NCBI RefSeq assembly: GCF_040049195.1
Contig: NZ_JBDZDL010000003.1
DNA from: NCEH01 sp040049195
GTDB taxonomy: Bacteria > Pseudomonadota > Alphaproteobacteria > Rhizobiales > Xanthobacteraceae
Length of the DNA: 64,000 nucleotides
Strand: one strand, 5' to 3'
A program made the position numbers and the translations under genes. A model generated the notes under the pieces. It was given only the letters and a program-made list of their open reading frames with translations. It did no database searches and was not told the DNA's origin. Shown here piece by piece: positions 1 to 8,374 of the stretch (its first letter is position 1; each line of letters begins with the position of its first letter).

Positions 1-1099
1 GGCGCGCGCGTTCGAGGACGCCTGGCAGAAGCCCTGCGAGGGGCTCATCGTGACCCGCTACGGCCATGGCTGCGAAACCCGCCAGATCGAGATCGTCGAG
101 GCCGCCCACCCGGTGCCGGACGCGGCCGGGCTGAAGGCGGCCCAACGCATCCTGGAACTCGCCCGCTCGGCCGGGCCGGATGACCTCGTGATCTGCCTGA
201 TGTCGGGCGGCGCCTCCTCCCTGCTCACCCTGCCGGCGGAGGGCATGACGCTCGAGGACAAGCAGGCGCTCAACAAGGCCCTACTGCGGTCCGGCGCGCC
301 CATCGGCATCATGAACCAGGTGCGCAAATCCATGTCCGCCATCAAGGGCGGGCGCCTCGCGGCGGCCATCGCCCCAGCCCGCTGCGTCACTTATCTCATC
401 TCGGACGTGCCGGGCGACGATCCCCGCTCCATCGGCTCCGGCCCCACCATTCCGGAAAAGTCCGATCCCGAGGCGGTGCTTGCCCTGATGCGGGCCTATG
501 AGGTGCCGGTGAGCCCGCAGATGGAGGCCGTGATCCGCGCCAATACGGTTTCCGGCGATGCCTTGCCGGGGCAGGAAGTCCATATGATCGCCACCCCCAT
601 GATGGCGCTGCACGCGGCACGGGAGAAGGCGAAGGCGTTTGGCCTTTCGGCCGTCATCCTCGGCGACGCCATCGAGGGCGAGGCGCGCGAGGCGGCTACC
701 GTGTTCGCCGGCATCGCGTTCAGTGCGTCGGCCCATGGCGAGCCGGCCAAGGCGCCCTGCGTGCTGCTGTCCGGCGGCGAGACCACGGTGACGGTGCGCG
801 GCAAGGGACGGGGCGGGCGCAACGTGGAATTCCTGCTCGCCCTGGCCATCGCGCTGAAGGAAGCAAAAGGCATTTCCGCCATTGCCTGCGACACCGACGG
901 GGTGGACGGCACCGAGGACAATGCCGGCGCCTGGTTCGACGACCAGATCCTGGCGCAGGCGCGGGCTGCCGGCGTTTCGGCGGCGGATTTCCTCGCCAAT
1001 AACGACGGCTACAGCTTCTTCGAGAAGCTGGACCGGCTCGTCGTCACGGGTCCGACCCTGACCAATGTGAATGATTTCCGCGCCATCCTGGTCCGCTAG
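1..1099 (+). CDS. Glycerate 2-kinase (MOFRL/DUF4147 family), 5' truncated by the window edge
   Basis: The reading frame is open from base 2, so the gene starts before the window; 365 residues are visible of a family usually about 420 long. The family (GckA/TtuD) phosphorylates glycerate to 2-phosphoglycerate in the serine cycle, tartrate and glyoxylate pathways; older annotations call it hydroxypyruvate reductase. Visible signatures are SGGASSLLTLP, a KSMSAIKGGRLA stretch, DVPGDDP with GSGPT, and the C-terminal MOFRL motif VRGKGRGGRNVEFLL followed by DTDGVDGTEDNAGA. A GTG at base 50 is internal to the conserved domain and is not the start. No terminator is evident after the stop. The family call is secure; the physiological pathway is inferred. 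Confidence 0.92.
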   Translation, partial: ARAFEDAWQKPCEGLIVTRYGHGCETRQIEIVEAAHPVPDAAGLKAAQRILELARSAGPDDLVICLMSGGASSLLTLPAEGMTLEDKQALNKALLRSGAPIGIMNQVRKSMSAIKGGRLAAAIAPARCVTYLISDVPGDDPRSIGSGPTIPEKSDPEAVLALMRAYEVPVSPQMEAVIRANTVSGDALPGQEVHMIATPMMALHAAREKAKAFGLSAVILGDAIEGEAREAATVFAGIAFSASAHGEPAKAPCVLLSGGETTVTVRGKGRGGRNVEFLLALAIALKEAKGISAIACDTDGVDGTEDNAGAWFDDQILAQARAAGVSAADFLANNDGYSFFEKLDRLVVTGPTLTNVNDFRAILVR

Positions 1100-1235
1100 A
1101 ATTAGGGAACCAAGCCCGTTATTGCTGCGGCGCAGCAGCCTTGCGTCCGCCGCATGGCGCGCGGAAATTGAGCTGGGTCAAATCACTAGCTCCTCTTTCC
1201 AGGGGGTTAGCGCAGGCTTGACTTGTGAGTGGATG

Positions 1236-1274
1236 GGTCAAGGTCCTTGACCTTTGCTGCGGTGCACATAGATT
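1236..1274 (+). promoter_or_regulatory. Palindromic operator overlapping a sigma70-like promoter for the GNAT gene
   Basis: GGTCAAGG (1236-1243), one centre base, CCTTGACC (1245-1252) is a perfect 8-base inverted repeat. Its right arm contains TTGACC (1247-1252), which lies 16 bases before TAGATT (1269-1274), a plausible -35/-10 pair. A repressor bound to the palindrome would block the -35 region. Start of transcription would be near 1281, about 40 bases before the chosen ATG at 1322. The promoter is inferred from sequence only. Confidence 0.45.
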
Positions 1275-1321
1275 GCGGGTGGAGGAACCGGGGGGTCCGG
1301 ACCATGGGTCAGGAGACCACC

Positions 1322-1927
1322 ATGAGCGATCAGGCCGCGCCTGGAATCATTCGCAAGCTTTGGCCCGCCGAGGCCCAGCTGTTTCGCGAACATCTTCTCC
1401 GCCTGGATAAGGAGAGCCGGCGCAATCGTTTCGGTTCGGCCGTCTCCGAATCCTTCATCGAGCATTATGCCGAGCGCGTCTTCCGGTCCGGCGCGGTGAT
1501 CCATGGCTGTTTCGTGGATGGGGTGCTGCGGGCGGCGGCGGAGCTTTATCCCTTCTCCGGCGTGCTGCCGCGCGAGGCCGAGGCGGCCTTCAGCGTGGAG
1601 AGCGCGTTCCAGAACGGCGGGTTCGGCACGCATTTGATGGAGCGCACCATCCTCACCGCGCGCAATCGCGGCATTCGCACGCTTTATATGAACTGCCTCG
1701 CCCACAATCGCCGCATGCAGCAGATCGCGCGCAAGTTCGACGCCGATCTGAAGTTCGAATCCGACGAGGTGGTCGCGCAGCTGACCGCGCCTTATCCCAC
1801 GCCGCTGTCCCTGGCGCGGGAAGCGGCGGCGGATGCCCAGGGCGTCTCGCGCACGCTCTTCCAGGCCCAGGTGCGGGCGACCGGCCGCGTGATCGACCTG
1901 CTGCTTCCCAGCTCGCGCGCCGCCTGA
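1322..1927 (+). CDS. GNAT family N-acetyltransferase
   Basis: A 201-residue single-domain protein of the GCN5-related acetyltransferase fold, expected to move an acetyl group from acetyl-CoA to an amine; the substrate cannot be told from sequence. The C-terminal part of the GNAT core is visible as FSVESAFQNGGFGTHLMERTILTARNRG, where the glycine-rich turn binds the CoA pyrophosphate, followed by IRTLYMNCLAHNRRMQQIARKF. The start at 1322 is chosen because AGGAG (1311-1315) lies 6 bases upstream; the open frame reaches back to 1229 but that would include the promoter palindrome. It is monocistronic and converges on the SMR gene, with 31 bases between the stops. Confidence 0.85.
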   Translation: MSDQAAPGIIRKLWPAEAQLFREHLLRLDKESRRNRFGSAVSESFIEHYAERVFRSGAVIHGCFVDGVLRAAAELYPFSGVLPREAEAAFSVESAFQNGGFGTHLMERTILTARNRGIRTLYMNCLAHNRRMQQIARKFDADLKFESDEVVAQLTAPYPTPLSLAREAAADAQGVSRTLFQAQVRATGRVIDLLLPSSRAA

Positions 1928-1958
1928 GGGCCGGCAGCGGCTCGGCCGCAAAAGACGC

Positions 1959-2288
1959 TTAGTGGGGCACGCTCTTGGAGAGCAGGTTCACCACCAGCAC
2001 GCCGGCGATGATGAGGCCGAGGCCGATGACGGCGGGCAGATCCAGCTTCTGCCCGTAGACCACGAGGCCGATGGCGGCCACTAGCACGATGCCCACGCCC
2101 GACCAGATGGCATAGGCGATGCCCACGGGCAGCACCTTCAAGGTGAGCGAGAGGCAATAGAAGGCCACCGCATAGCCCAACACCACGATGACGGAGGGCA
2201 CCGGCTTGCTGAAGCCCTCCGCCGCCTTGAGGGCGGAGGTGGCGATGACTTCCGCCGTGATGGCGATGAGGAGCAGCACGTAGGTCAT
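1959..2288 (-). CDS. Small multidrug resistance (SMR, EmrE-like) efflux protein
   Basis: A 109-residue integral membrane protein with four predicted transmembrane helices, the usual size for SMR drug/proton antiporters that work as dual-topology dimers in the inner membrane. The conserved membrane glutamate is present in helix 1 (ITAEVIATSALK), and the AYAIWSGVG signature in helix 3 resembles EmrE/Qac rather than the guanidinium exporter SugE/Gdx. The start is the ATG at 2288; the open frame extends to 2576 but the extension is not membrane-like and would run through the parS site. Substrate is likely a quaternary ammonium or related cation, by family only. Confidence 0.9.
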   Translation of the reverse strand: MTYVLLLIAITAEVIATSALKAAEGFSKPVPSVIVVLGYAVAFYCLSLTLKVLPVGIAYAIWSGVGIVLVAAIGLVVYGQKLDLPAVIGLGLIIAGVLVVNLLSKSVPH

Positions 2289-2666
2289 GAAGCGAGGTGA
2301 GCCCAGAGGCGATTCCGCGTCAATGCGGTTTTGCCTTTCGTGGCCGCGCGATACCGTCACAGCCTGCGGGCGGCGGAGCGCGCGCGGCGGCGGCGAAAGG
2401 GCTCCGGCGGCCGGGCAAAATGTTTCACGTGAAACAATGGGCTTGTGAAACAAGGGCTTGGCGCGGACGAACAGCGGTTCGAAGCGCTTTCTCCGCACTT
2501 TTCCGGGCGATGACACCGCCTTTTCGGGCGAATGTTCGGCCTGCATGACTCCGGGCCCCCAAAAGGTCCCGCACATTCCCTTACGGCATATCGGATAGAC
2601 CCTGTCCCGGCGCGACGGCGCCGGGCGATTGGCCGGGCGGGCGCGGGCGGCTCCTCCGTGCCCGCC
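2289..2666. other. Intergenic region between dnaE2 and the SMR gene, carrying parS
   Basis: This 378-base stretch has no credible gene; the frames that cross it are GC-rich shadows. It holds the parS palindrome at 2421-2436 and a parS right half-site GTGAAACA at 2445-2452. The promoter of the SMR gene must lie here as well but I could not pick a convincing -35/-10 pair, and no terminator hairpin with a T-run follows dnaE2. Confidence 0.6.
2421..2436. other. parS: parS chromosome-partitioning site (ParB binding site)
   Basis: TGTTTCACGTGAAACA is a perfect 16-base palindrome identical to the widely conserved bacterial parS consensus bound by ParB. ParB loads here, spreads and recruits SMC and ParA for segregation of the origin region. 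It lies in non-coding DNA between dnaE2 and the SMR gene. Half-sites lie at 2445-2452 (GTGAAACA) and, inside the dnaE2 3' end, at 2790-2798 (TGTTTCACG). parS sites are normally near oriC, so this places the window in the origin-proximal part of the replicon by inference. Confidence 0.9.
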
Positions 2667-5600
2667 TCAATGGAAATTTCGCCCCTTCGGCAAGGCCGCC
2701 TGCGCCGTGCCCTGGAGTGGCGCCGCGTGGGTGGAGCGGCGGCGGTGCGGCGCCTCGTCGGGGTCGCGCGGATCGCGGCCGGGGCCGCTTGTTTCACGCG
2801 GATCGCGGCCGGGGCCGCGCTTGGCCTCGTCCGGCGGCATGGCGGGATCGATGGGCGGCCCGGTTCGATCCAATTCGTCGATGAGGTGGCTCCAATCCTC
2901 GATCTTCTCCGCGACCAGATGGATGACGCTGCTCTCGTTCTGCAGCCGGCCGGTGACGCCCACGAGGCGCGCGCCCATCACCTGCGGGCGGAAGGTTTCG
3001 AACACGCGGGGCCAGACGATGACATTGGCAAAGGCCTGCTCGTCCTCGATGGTCATGAAGATGACGCCGCTCGCGGTGCCCGGCCGCTGGCGCACCAGCA
3101 CCAGCCCGGCGAGGGTGAGGCGCCGTCCGCTCGCAAGCTCCGGCAGGCGGCCGTTGGGCGTCACGCCGCGCTGGTTCAGCCGGGGGCGCAGGAAGGCGAG
3201 CGGATGGGACTTCAGCGACAGTTTCAGATGCCGGTAATCGGCGATCACCTGCGCGCCCGGCGGCAACACGGGTAGGTCGACCTCGGCCTCGCGCACGCTC
3301 TCTTCGCGCGCGGACGCGGCGGCGCGGAACAGGGGCAGATCGTCCTTGTCGCCGGCCCGGCGCAGGCCGCGCACGGCCCAGAGCGCGGCGCGCCGGTCCA
3401 GCCCCAGGGAGCGGAAGGCGTCGGCATCGGCGAGGCGCTCCAGCACCGCCGGGGCAAGGCCGGTGCGCAGCCACAGGTCGCGCACGCAATCATAGCCCGG
3501 CCCGCGGCGCTCCGCGATGCGCCGGCCCGCTTCCTCCTGCAGGCCATCGATCTGCCGCAGGCCGAGCCGCAGGGCGTGGGTGGTCTTCACGTCGCCGGCC
3601 ATGTCGCCATGGCGGGGATGAATGCGCGCGGCGGCGTGCGCCGCCCTTGCGCCCTCTCCCGCTTGCGGGGGAGGGTTGGGGAGGGGGCACGCCGCCTCGG
3701 GGCACGGGCGTGCGGCGGGACGGGAATGGGGGCTTTGCGGGCGGGACGCGGGTGCGCCTTCTCTTCCTCCGGGCAGTTCCGACTCTGCACGTCCTCCCTC
3801 TTCCCCCTCCCCAGCCCTCCCCCGCAAGCGGGAGAGGGGGGGCATAGCCTTGAGGAGGGAAAGCTCGTGATCGACAGCCTCTGCGGGAGGGGCCGAAAGG
3901 GCGCCGCCGCCGACCTCCGCTTCCAGCGTGTGGTCCCAGTGCGATGAATTGATGTCGGCGGGGCGGATCTCGACCCCATGCTCGGCGGCGTCGCGCACCA
4001 ATTGGGCGGGGGCGTAGAAGCCCATGGGCCAGGCGTTCAGCAGGCCGGCGGCGAACACATCGGGATAATGGCACTTGATCCAGGCCGAGACATAGACCAG
4101 CAGGGCGAAGCTCTCGGCATGGGAACGGGGAAAGCCGTAGGAGCCGAAGCCCTTGATCTGCTGCCACAGGCTTTCCGCGAAGGCGCGCTCATAGCCCTTG
4201 GCCAGCATGCCGCGGATCAGCTTGTCCTTGAACGTGTCGATGGTGCCCACATGCTTGAAGGTGGCCATGGCGCGGCGCAGCTTGTCGGCCTCCTCCGCCG
4301 TGAAGCCGGCGCCGACGATGGCGATCTGCATGGCCTGTTCCTGGAACAGCGGCACGCCGAGCGTGCCTTCCAGCACCTCCTTCAGCTCGGGCGAGGGATA
4401 GACCACCGGATCCAGCCCCTGCTTGCGGCGCAGATAGGGATGCACCATGCCGCCCTGGATCGGGCCCGGGCGCACGATCGCAACCTCCACCACCAGATCC
4501 TCGAATTTCGTCGGCTTGAGGCGCGGCAGCATGGTCTGCTGGGCCCGGCTCTCCACCTGGAACACGCCGATGGAATCGGCGCGCTGGAGCATGGCGTAGA
4601 CGCGCGCGTCGTCCGGCGGGATGTCGCAGATGCGCTTGAAATCGTGCCCGTACCGGGTGTTGAGCAAAGCGAAGCACTTCTGGATCGCGGTAAGCATGCC
4701 GAGCGCCAGCACGTCCACCTTCAGCAGGCCCACCGCCTCCAGGTCGTCCTTGTTCCATTCGATGATGGGCCGCTCGTCCATGGCCGAGCGGGTGAGCGGC
4801 ACGGTCTCGTCCAGCCGGTCGTGGGTCACCACCATGCCGCCCACGTGCTGGGAGAGGTGGCGCGGAAAGCCGATCAGGGCGCGGGAGAGTTCCAGCGTCA
4901 GCGCCAGCCGCCGGTCGGCGGGATCGAGGCCGAGGCGCACCGCCTCCTCCGCCTTCACCCCGCCGGAGGACCAGCCCCAGATGGAGCCGGCGAGCGCGCC
5001 CACCGTATCCTCCGAGAGGCCGAGCACCTTGCCCACCTCGCGCACCGCCGAGCGGGTGCGATAGGTGATGGTGGTGGCGGCGAGCCCGGCATGGGCCGCG
5101 CCATAGCGCCGGTAGACGAATTGCAGCACCTCGCCGCGCCGCTCGTGCTCGAAATCGATGTCGATGTCCGGCGGCTCGTTGCGGTTGCGGGAGATGAAGC
5201 GCTCGAACAGGAGCGAGGCCTTCATCGGGTCCACCTCGGTGAGGCCGAGGCAGAAGCAGACCGCGGAATTGGCCGCCGAGCCGCGCCCCTGGCACAGGAT
5301 GCCGGCGCCCCGGGCGAAGCGGACGATCTCGTCCACCGTGAGGAAATAGGGCGCATAGCCGAGCTCGGCGATGAGGCCGAGCTCGTGGCGCAAGGTGGTA
5401 TTCACCTTGTCCGGTATGCCTTCGGGATAGCGCGTGCGGGCGCCCTCCCAGGCCAGCGCTTCGAGCGCCGCCTGCGGCGAGGCGAACCCGTCTCGCGCCT
5501 CGCGCGGATAGGTGGGCTTCAACTGGTCCAGGGAGAAATCCAGGCGGGAGAAAAAGGCGAAGCTCTCCGCCACCGCTTCCGGCAGGGCGCGGAACAGGCG

Positions 5601-6356
5601 GGCCATCTCGGCGGGCGGCTTGAGGTGGCGCTCGGCATTGGGGGCGAGGCGCGTGCCGGCTGCATCCAGCGTCACGTGCGTGCGGATGCAGGTGAGAATG
5701 TCGTGCAGCGGGCGCTGCTCCGGCGCGTGATAGAGGGCATCCCCCACCGCCAGCACGGGCAGGCGCGCGCGCCGCGCGAGGTCGGCGAGGCGCGCGAGGC
5801 GGCGCGCGTCGTCCCCGCCATGGGCGAGGGCGGCGGCGAGCCATATCCGGTCCGGCGCGGTTTCTTTAAGTTGGTTAAGAAGTTCCGCGAATGCCTCCGG
5901 CGGGCGGCGGGGCGGCAGCACGGCGAGGCACAGGCCCTCCTGGAAATCCAGCAGATCGGCGCGGGTGAGGCGGCAATCGCCTTTCTCCGCCCGCATGTTG
6001 CCGGTGGTGAGCAGGCGGCAGAGCCGGCCATAGGCGGGCCGGTCGGTCGGATAGGCGAGGATGTCCGGCGTGCCGTCGCAGAACACCAGACGGGCGCCGA
6101 TGGCGAGGGGGAAATCCAGCGCCTTCGCCATGGAATGGGCCCGCACCACGCCGGCCAAGGTGTTGCGATCGGCAAGGCCGATGCCGCGGTGGCCGAGCGC
6201 CTGCGCCTGCCGCACCTGATCCTCCGGGTGCGAGGCGCCGTGCAGGAAGGAGAAATTGCTGGTGGCGGCCAGCTCCACATAAGGCGGCGGGGCGGGCGGC
6301 GCGGCGCGCAGGCTGGACCTGCGGGCGAAGGCGGGGGTGAGGAGATCGCCGCTCAT
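2667..6356 (-). CDS. dnaE2: Error-prone DNA polymerase III alpha subunit DnaE2 (ImuC)
   Basis: A 1229-residue C-family polymerase that performs translesion synthesis with ImuA and ImuB in the SOS response. The N-terminal PHP domain begins YVELAATSNFSFLHGASHPEDQV; the palm carries the catalytic PDIDIDFEHERR and GRGSAANSAVCF; helix-hairpin-helix (ALRLGLRQIDGL) and OB-fold regions follow. The start ATG at 6356 overlaps the imuB stop by four bases (ATGA), so translation is coupled; an in-frame GTG/ATG further upstream would lie inside imuB. It is longer than the usual 1050-1150 residues because roughly residues 820-915 contain a low-complexity insertion built from two inverted copies of a palindromic element. 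The C-terminal tail also has a 30-base tandem repeat. The catalytic regions look intact, so it is probably functional. Confidence 0.95.
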   Translation of the reverse strand: MSGDLLTPAFARRSSLRAAPPAPPPYVELAATSNFSFLHGASHPEDQVRQAQALGHRGIGLADRNTLAGVVRAHSMAKALDFPLAIGARLVFCDGTPDILAYPTDRPAYGRLCRLLTTGNMRAEKGDCRLTRADLLDFQEGLCLAVLPPRRPPEAFAELLNQLKETAPDRIWLAAALAHGGDDARRLARLADLARRARLPVLAVGDALYHAPEQRPLHDILTCIRTHVTLDAAGTRLAPNAERHLKPPAEMARLFRALPEAVAESFAFFSRLDFSLDQLKPTYPREARDGFASPQAALEALAWEGARTRYPEGIPDKVNTTLRHELGLIAELGYAPYFLTVDEIVRFARGAGILCQGRGSAANSAVCFCLGLTEVDPMKASLLFERFISRNRNEPPDIDIDFEHERRGEVLQFVYRRYGAAHAGLAATTITYRTRSAVREVGKVLGLSEDTVGALAGSIWGWSSGGVKAEEAVRLGLDPADRRLALTLELSRALIGFPRHLSQHVGGMVVTHDRLDETVPLTRSAMDERPIIEWNKDDLEAVGLLKVDVLALGMLTAIQKCFALLNTRYGHDFKRICDIPPDDARVYAMLQRADSIGVFQVESRAQQTMLPRLKPTKFEDLVVEVAIVRPGPIQGGMVHPYLRRKQGLDPVVYPSPELKEVLEGTLGVPLFQEQAMQIAIVGAGFTAEEADKLRRAMATFKHVGTIDTFKDKLIRGMLAKGYERAFAESLWQQIKGFGSYGFPRSHAESFALLVYVSAWIKCHYPDVFAAGLLNAWPMGFYAPAQLVRDAAEHGVEIRPADINSSHWDHTLEAEVGGGALSAPPAEAVDHELSLLKAMPPLSRLRGRAGEGEEGGRAESELPGGREGAPASRPQSPHSRPAARPCPEAACPLPNPPPQAGEGARAAHAAARIHPRHGDMAGDVKTTHALRLGLRQIDGLQEEAGRRIAERRGPGYDCVRDLWLRTGLAPAVLERLADADAFRSLGLDRRAALWAVRGLRRAGDKDDLPLFRAAASAREESVREAEVDLPVLPPGAQVIADYRHLKLSLKSHPLAFLRPRLNQRGVTPNGRLPELASGRRLTLAGLVLVRQRPGTASGVIFMTIEDEQAFANVIVWPRVFETFRPQVMGARLVGVTGRLQNESSVIHLVAEKIEDWSHLIDELDRTGPPIDPAMPPDEAKRGPGRDPRETSGPGRDPRDPDEAPHRRRSTHAAPLQGTAQAALPKGRNFH
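2766..2819. repeat. 30-base-period direct repeat in the dnaE2 3' end
   Basis: CGCGGATCGCGGCCGGGGCC occurs twice about 30 bases apart (around 2767-2786 and 2797-2816) and encodes the duplicated peptide GPGRDPR in the C-terminal tail of DnaE2. The spacer between the copies contains TGTTTCACG (2790-2798), a left half of the parS sequence. It lies beyond the OB-fold, in a region that varies within the family. Confidence 0.7.
3651..3689. repeat. Palindromic repeat element copy 1 inside dnaE2
   Basis: CCCTCTCCCGCTTGCGGGGG continued by a GAGGG-TTGGGGAGGGGG tail. It is itself partly self-complementary (CCCGC-TT-GCGGG). On the coding strand it is translated as CPLPNPPPQAGEG. It matches, with one base difference, the reverse complement of copy 2 at 3801-3844. 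Elements of this type are usually intergenic in alphaproteobacterial genomes, by recollection of the general pattern rather than a search. Confidence 0.85.
3801..3844. repeat. Palindromic repeat element copy 2 (inverted) inside dnaE2
   Basis: This copy begins TTCCCCCTCCCCAGCCCTCC and continues CCCGCAAGCGGGAGAGGGGG; its reverse complement is nearly identical to copy 1. On the coding strand it gives PPLSRLRGRAGEGE. The two copies face each other with about 110 bases between them and together fall in a linker between the HSHWDHTLE and ALRLGLRQ segments, both conserved in DnaE2. The reading frame stays open through both copies. Confidence 0.85.
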
Positions 6357-8374
6357 GCGAACAGCCCGTGCACGTACCACGCGGGCCGGCTGGTTTCCGC
6401 CCCATAGAGCCCGGCGCGGAACAGCCAGAGGCGCAGCCCGTCATTCGTTTCCACGCGAAAATAATCCCGCGTCGGAGTGTGGAGCGCGCCCTCGAGCAGA
6501 AGGTCCGGGTGCGCGGCGGGTGGCAGTCCTGCAAGGCGCAGGGCGGGTTCGCGCCACCAGGGGGCGGCGATGCGCTCGGGTCCCTCCACGCGCGCCACAT
6601 GATGGATGCGGCGCCGCCAGCGGAAGCGCACGGGCGCGCCGTCCGGCACCTCGGCCACGGCCTCCACCGCTTCGGGCGTGGCGAACAGGCGCTGGGGGCG
6701 CACGGCGCCGCCGGCATCGGGCCGCTCGGCGGGCCGCGGGGATGCGGGCGGCGGGGAAGACCGGCGACCACGCGTCGGCGGGCTAGGGGCCGAAACCGGC
6801 GCCGGCATCGGCGTGGGCGATATTGCGGCGTCGGGCGCGCGGGGCAGGGCGATCAGGACGGGGGCCGGCCGGGCCGGATCGGCAGGGGGCGACACGGGGC
6901 GGGGGCGCGCGGGGAAGGGGCGCGCGGGGAAGGGGATGGCCTGTGCCGCCTTCCCGTCTTCCAACCCTTTTCCTTCTTGCGATGGTCTTTCTTGCCGTTC
7001 GCCTGCCGCCGGCGCGCCTTGCGGCGACGGGCGAACGGCGGTTTTGTCGAGGGGCGCAAAAGCCAGGTCCGGGGCGGCCTCGAGGCATGCGGCTTCGCTC
7101 CCGGCCAGGATCCGGGCCGGGTCGGCGAGCGCGCCGGCATCGAACGGCAGGCGCCGGCGCGCCAGGGCGGTGGCCTGTCCGGCCTCCTCGGGCAGATGCG
7201 CGTCGGCGACGGCGAGATGCTGCACCCGGCCGGCGCCGAAGCGGGCGGCGAGCCGGTCCACGAGGCTGTCCAGGGCGGCCTCTTCCGCCTGCCGGGCATC
7301 GAAGCCGTGCTGATGGGGCGCCATGTCCTCGGCCAAAGTGACGCCGAGCCGCAGCAGGTCGAAGCCGAAGCCGGCATCCAGGCTCGCCACCTGCGCCACT
7401 TTCTCCGCGAACAGGCGGCGGATGGCGAGGGGATCGCGCAGCGGCCGGCTGGCGCCCACCTTCAGCCGCGTCACCTGCCCGTCCACCCGGAACAGGGTCA
7501 GCTCCAGATGCCGGGCGCCCTGGCCCGCGCGCTCCAAGGCGGGGGCCAGCTTGGTCGCCAGATGATGGGCAAGGCCCAGCACGTCCTCAATGCGCTCGAT
7601 GGGGTCGGACAGGCTGCGCTCGGCACAGAAGCGCGGCGGGGGAAAGCGATGGTCCACGGGCTCCCGCGCAAGGCCGCTCGCCTGGTCGAGCCGCCGCAGC
7701 AAATCGGTGCCGAAGCGCGCGGTGAGCGGCGCGCGCGGCTTGCCGGCGAGATCGCCCACCCGCGTGAAGCCGAGCCGGGAAAGGGCGGCGAGACCGCCCG
7801 CGTCCAGCCGCAGGGCGGCGAGCGGCAAGGGGGCGAGCAAGGCGGCAAGGTCGGCGCCCTCTTCCGCCACCAGGGCCGGGCGGGCGCCGAAATGGGCGAA
7901 CGCCCAGGCGGCGCCGAGGGTGGCGGCGATCGCGGCGCGGTTGGAATAACCCCGCGCCATCACGCGGGCGCGCAGGTCCGCCACCAGGGCGCGCTCGCCG
8001 CCGAACAGATGGGCGCAGCCGGAAATGTCCAGGATCAGGGTGTCGGGGGCATCGAGGGCGAGCAGCGGCGTATAGCGCTCGCAGGCATCGGCCACATGGC
8101 CGAGCAGGCGCGCGTCTGCCTCGGGCGCATGGTCCACCACCTGAAGATCGGGATGGCGCGCGCGGGCATCCGCCAGGGAGAGGCCCGGCACGAGGCCGAG
8201 GCTGCGCGCGGCGGCGTTGAGCGCCGCGAGCCGCAGCGCGCTCTTCTCCAGCACCAGGGTGGCGCGCGGGGCCGCGCGCATCTCCGGCGGCAAGCTGCGC
8301 TCGATGCGGTCGGTGGAAAGGCGGTTCAGCCACAGGCACAGATAGCGCCGGCCGGGCGCGGCAGGTGCAGTCAT
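6353..8374 (-). CDS. imuB: ImuB, Y-family polymerase-like SOS mutagenesis protein
   Basis: A 673-residue protein of the Y-family fold that acts as the beta-clamp-binding hub joining ImuA and DnaE2 at stalled forks. The N-terminus (RRYLCLWLNRLSTDRIER) lacks the catalytic aspartates of true Y-family polymerases, as expected for ImuB. A little-finger region follows to about residue 400, then a proline/arginine/alanine-rich low-complexity linker (about residues 430-560) and a conserved C-terminal tail. It is longer than many ImuB proteins (about 500-550) because of that linker, which contains an exact 15-base tandem repeat. It overlaps imuA and dnaE2 by 4 bases each (ATGA). Confidence 0.93.
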   Translation of the reverse strand: MTAPAAPGRRYLCLWLNRLSTDRIERSLPPEMRAAPRATLVLEKSALRLAALNAAARSLGLVPGLSLADARARHPDLQVVDHAPEADARLLGHVADACERYTPLLALDAPDTLILDISGCAHLFGGERALVADLRARVMARGYSNRAAIAATLGAAWAFAHFGARPALVAEEGADLAALLAPLPLAALRLDAGGLAALSRLGFTRVGDLAGKPRAPLTARFGTDLLRRLDQASGLAREPVDHRFPPPRFCAERSLSDPIERIEDVLGLAHHLATKLAPALERAGQGARHLELTLFRVDGQVTRLKVGASRPLRDPLAIRRLFAEKVAQVASLDAGFGFDLLRLGVTLAEDMAPHQHGFDARQAEEAALDSLVDRLAARFGAGRVQHLAVADAHLPEEAGQATALARRRLPFDAGALADPARILAGSEAACLEAAPDLAFAPLDKTAVRPSPQGAPAAGERQERPSQEGKGLEDGKAAQAIPFPARPFPARPRPVSPPADPARPAPVLIALPRAPDAAISPTPMPAPVSAPSPPTRGRRSSPPPASPRPAERPDAGGAVRPQRLFATPEAVEAVAEVPDGAPVRFRWRRRIHHVARVEGPERIAAPWWREPALRLAGLPPAAHPDLLLEGALHTPTRDYFRVETNDGLRLWLFRAGLYGAETSRPAWYVHGLFA
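6902..6931. repeat. 15-base exact tandem duplication in imuB
   Basis: GGGGCGCGCGGGGAA occurs twice head to tail (6902-6916 and 6917-6931). On the coding strand it produces the repeated pentapeptide FPARP in the proline-rich linker of ImuB. It keeps frame and is probably a slippage product. Confidence 0.8.

Noticed and set aside
3978..6407. An 809-codon open frame on the plus strand
   Set aside because: It runs antisense to dnaE2 with a composition rich in G, A, R, E, H and no domain; typical shadow of a GC-rich gene.
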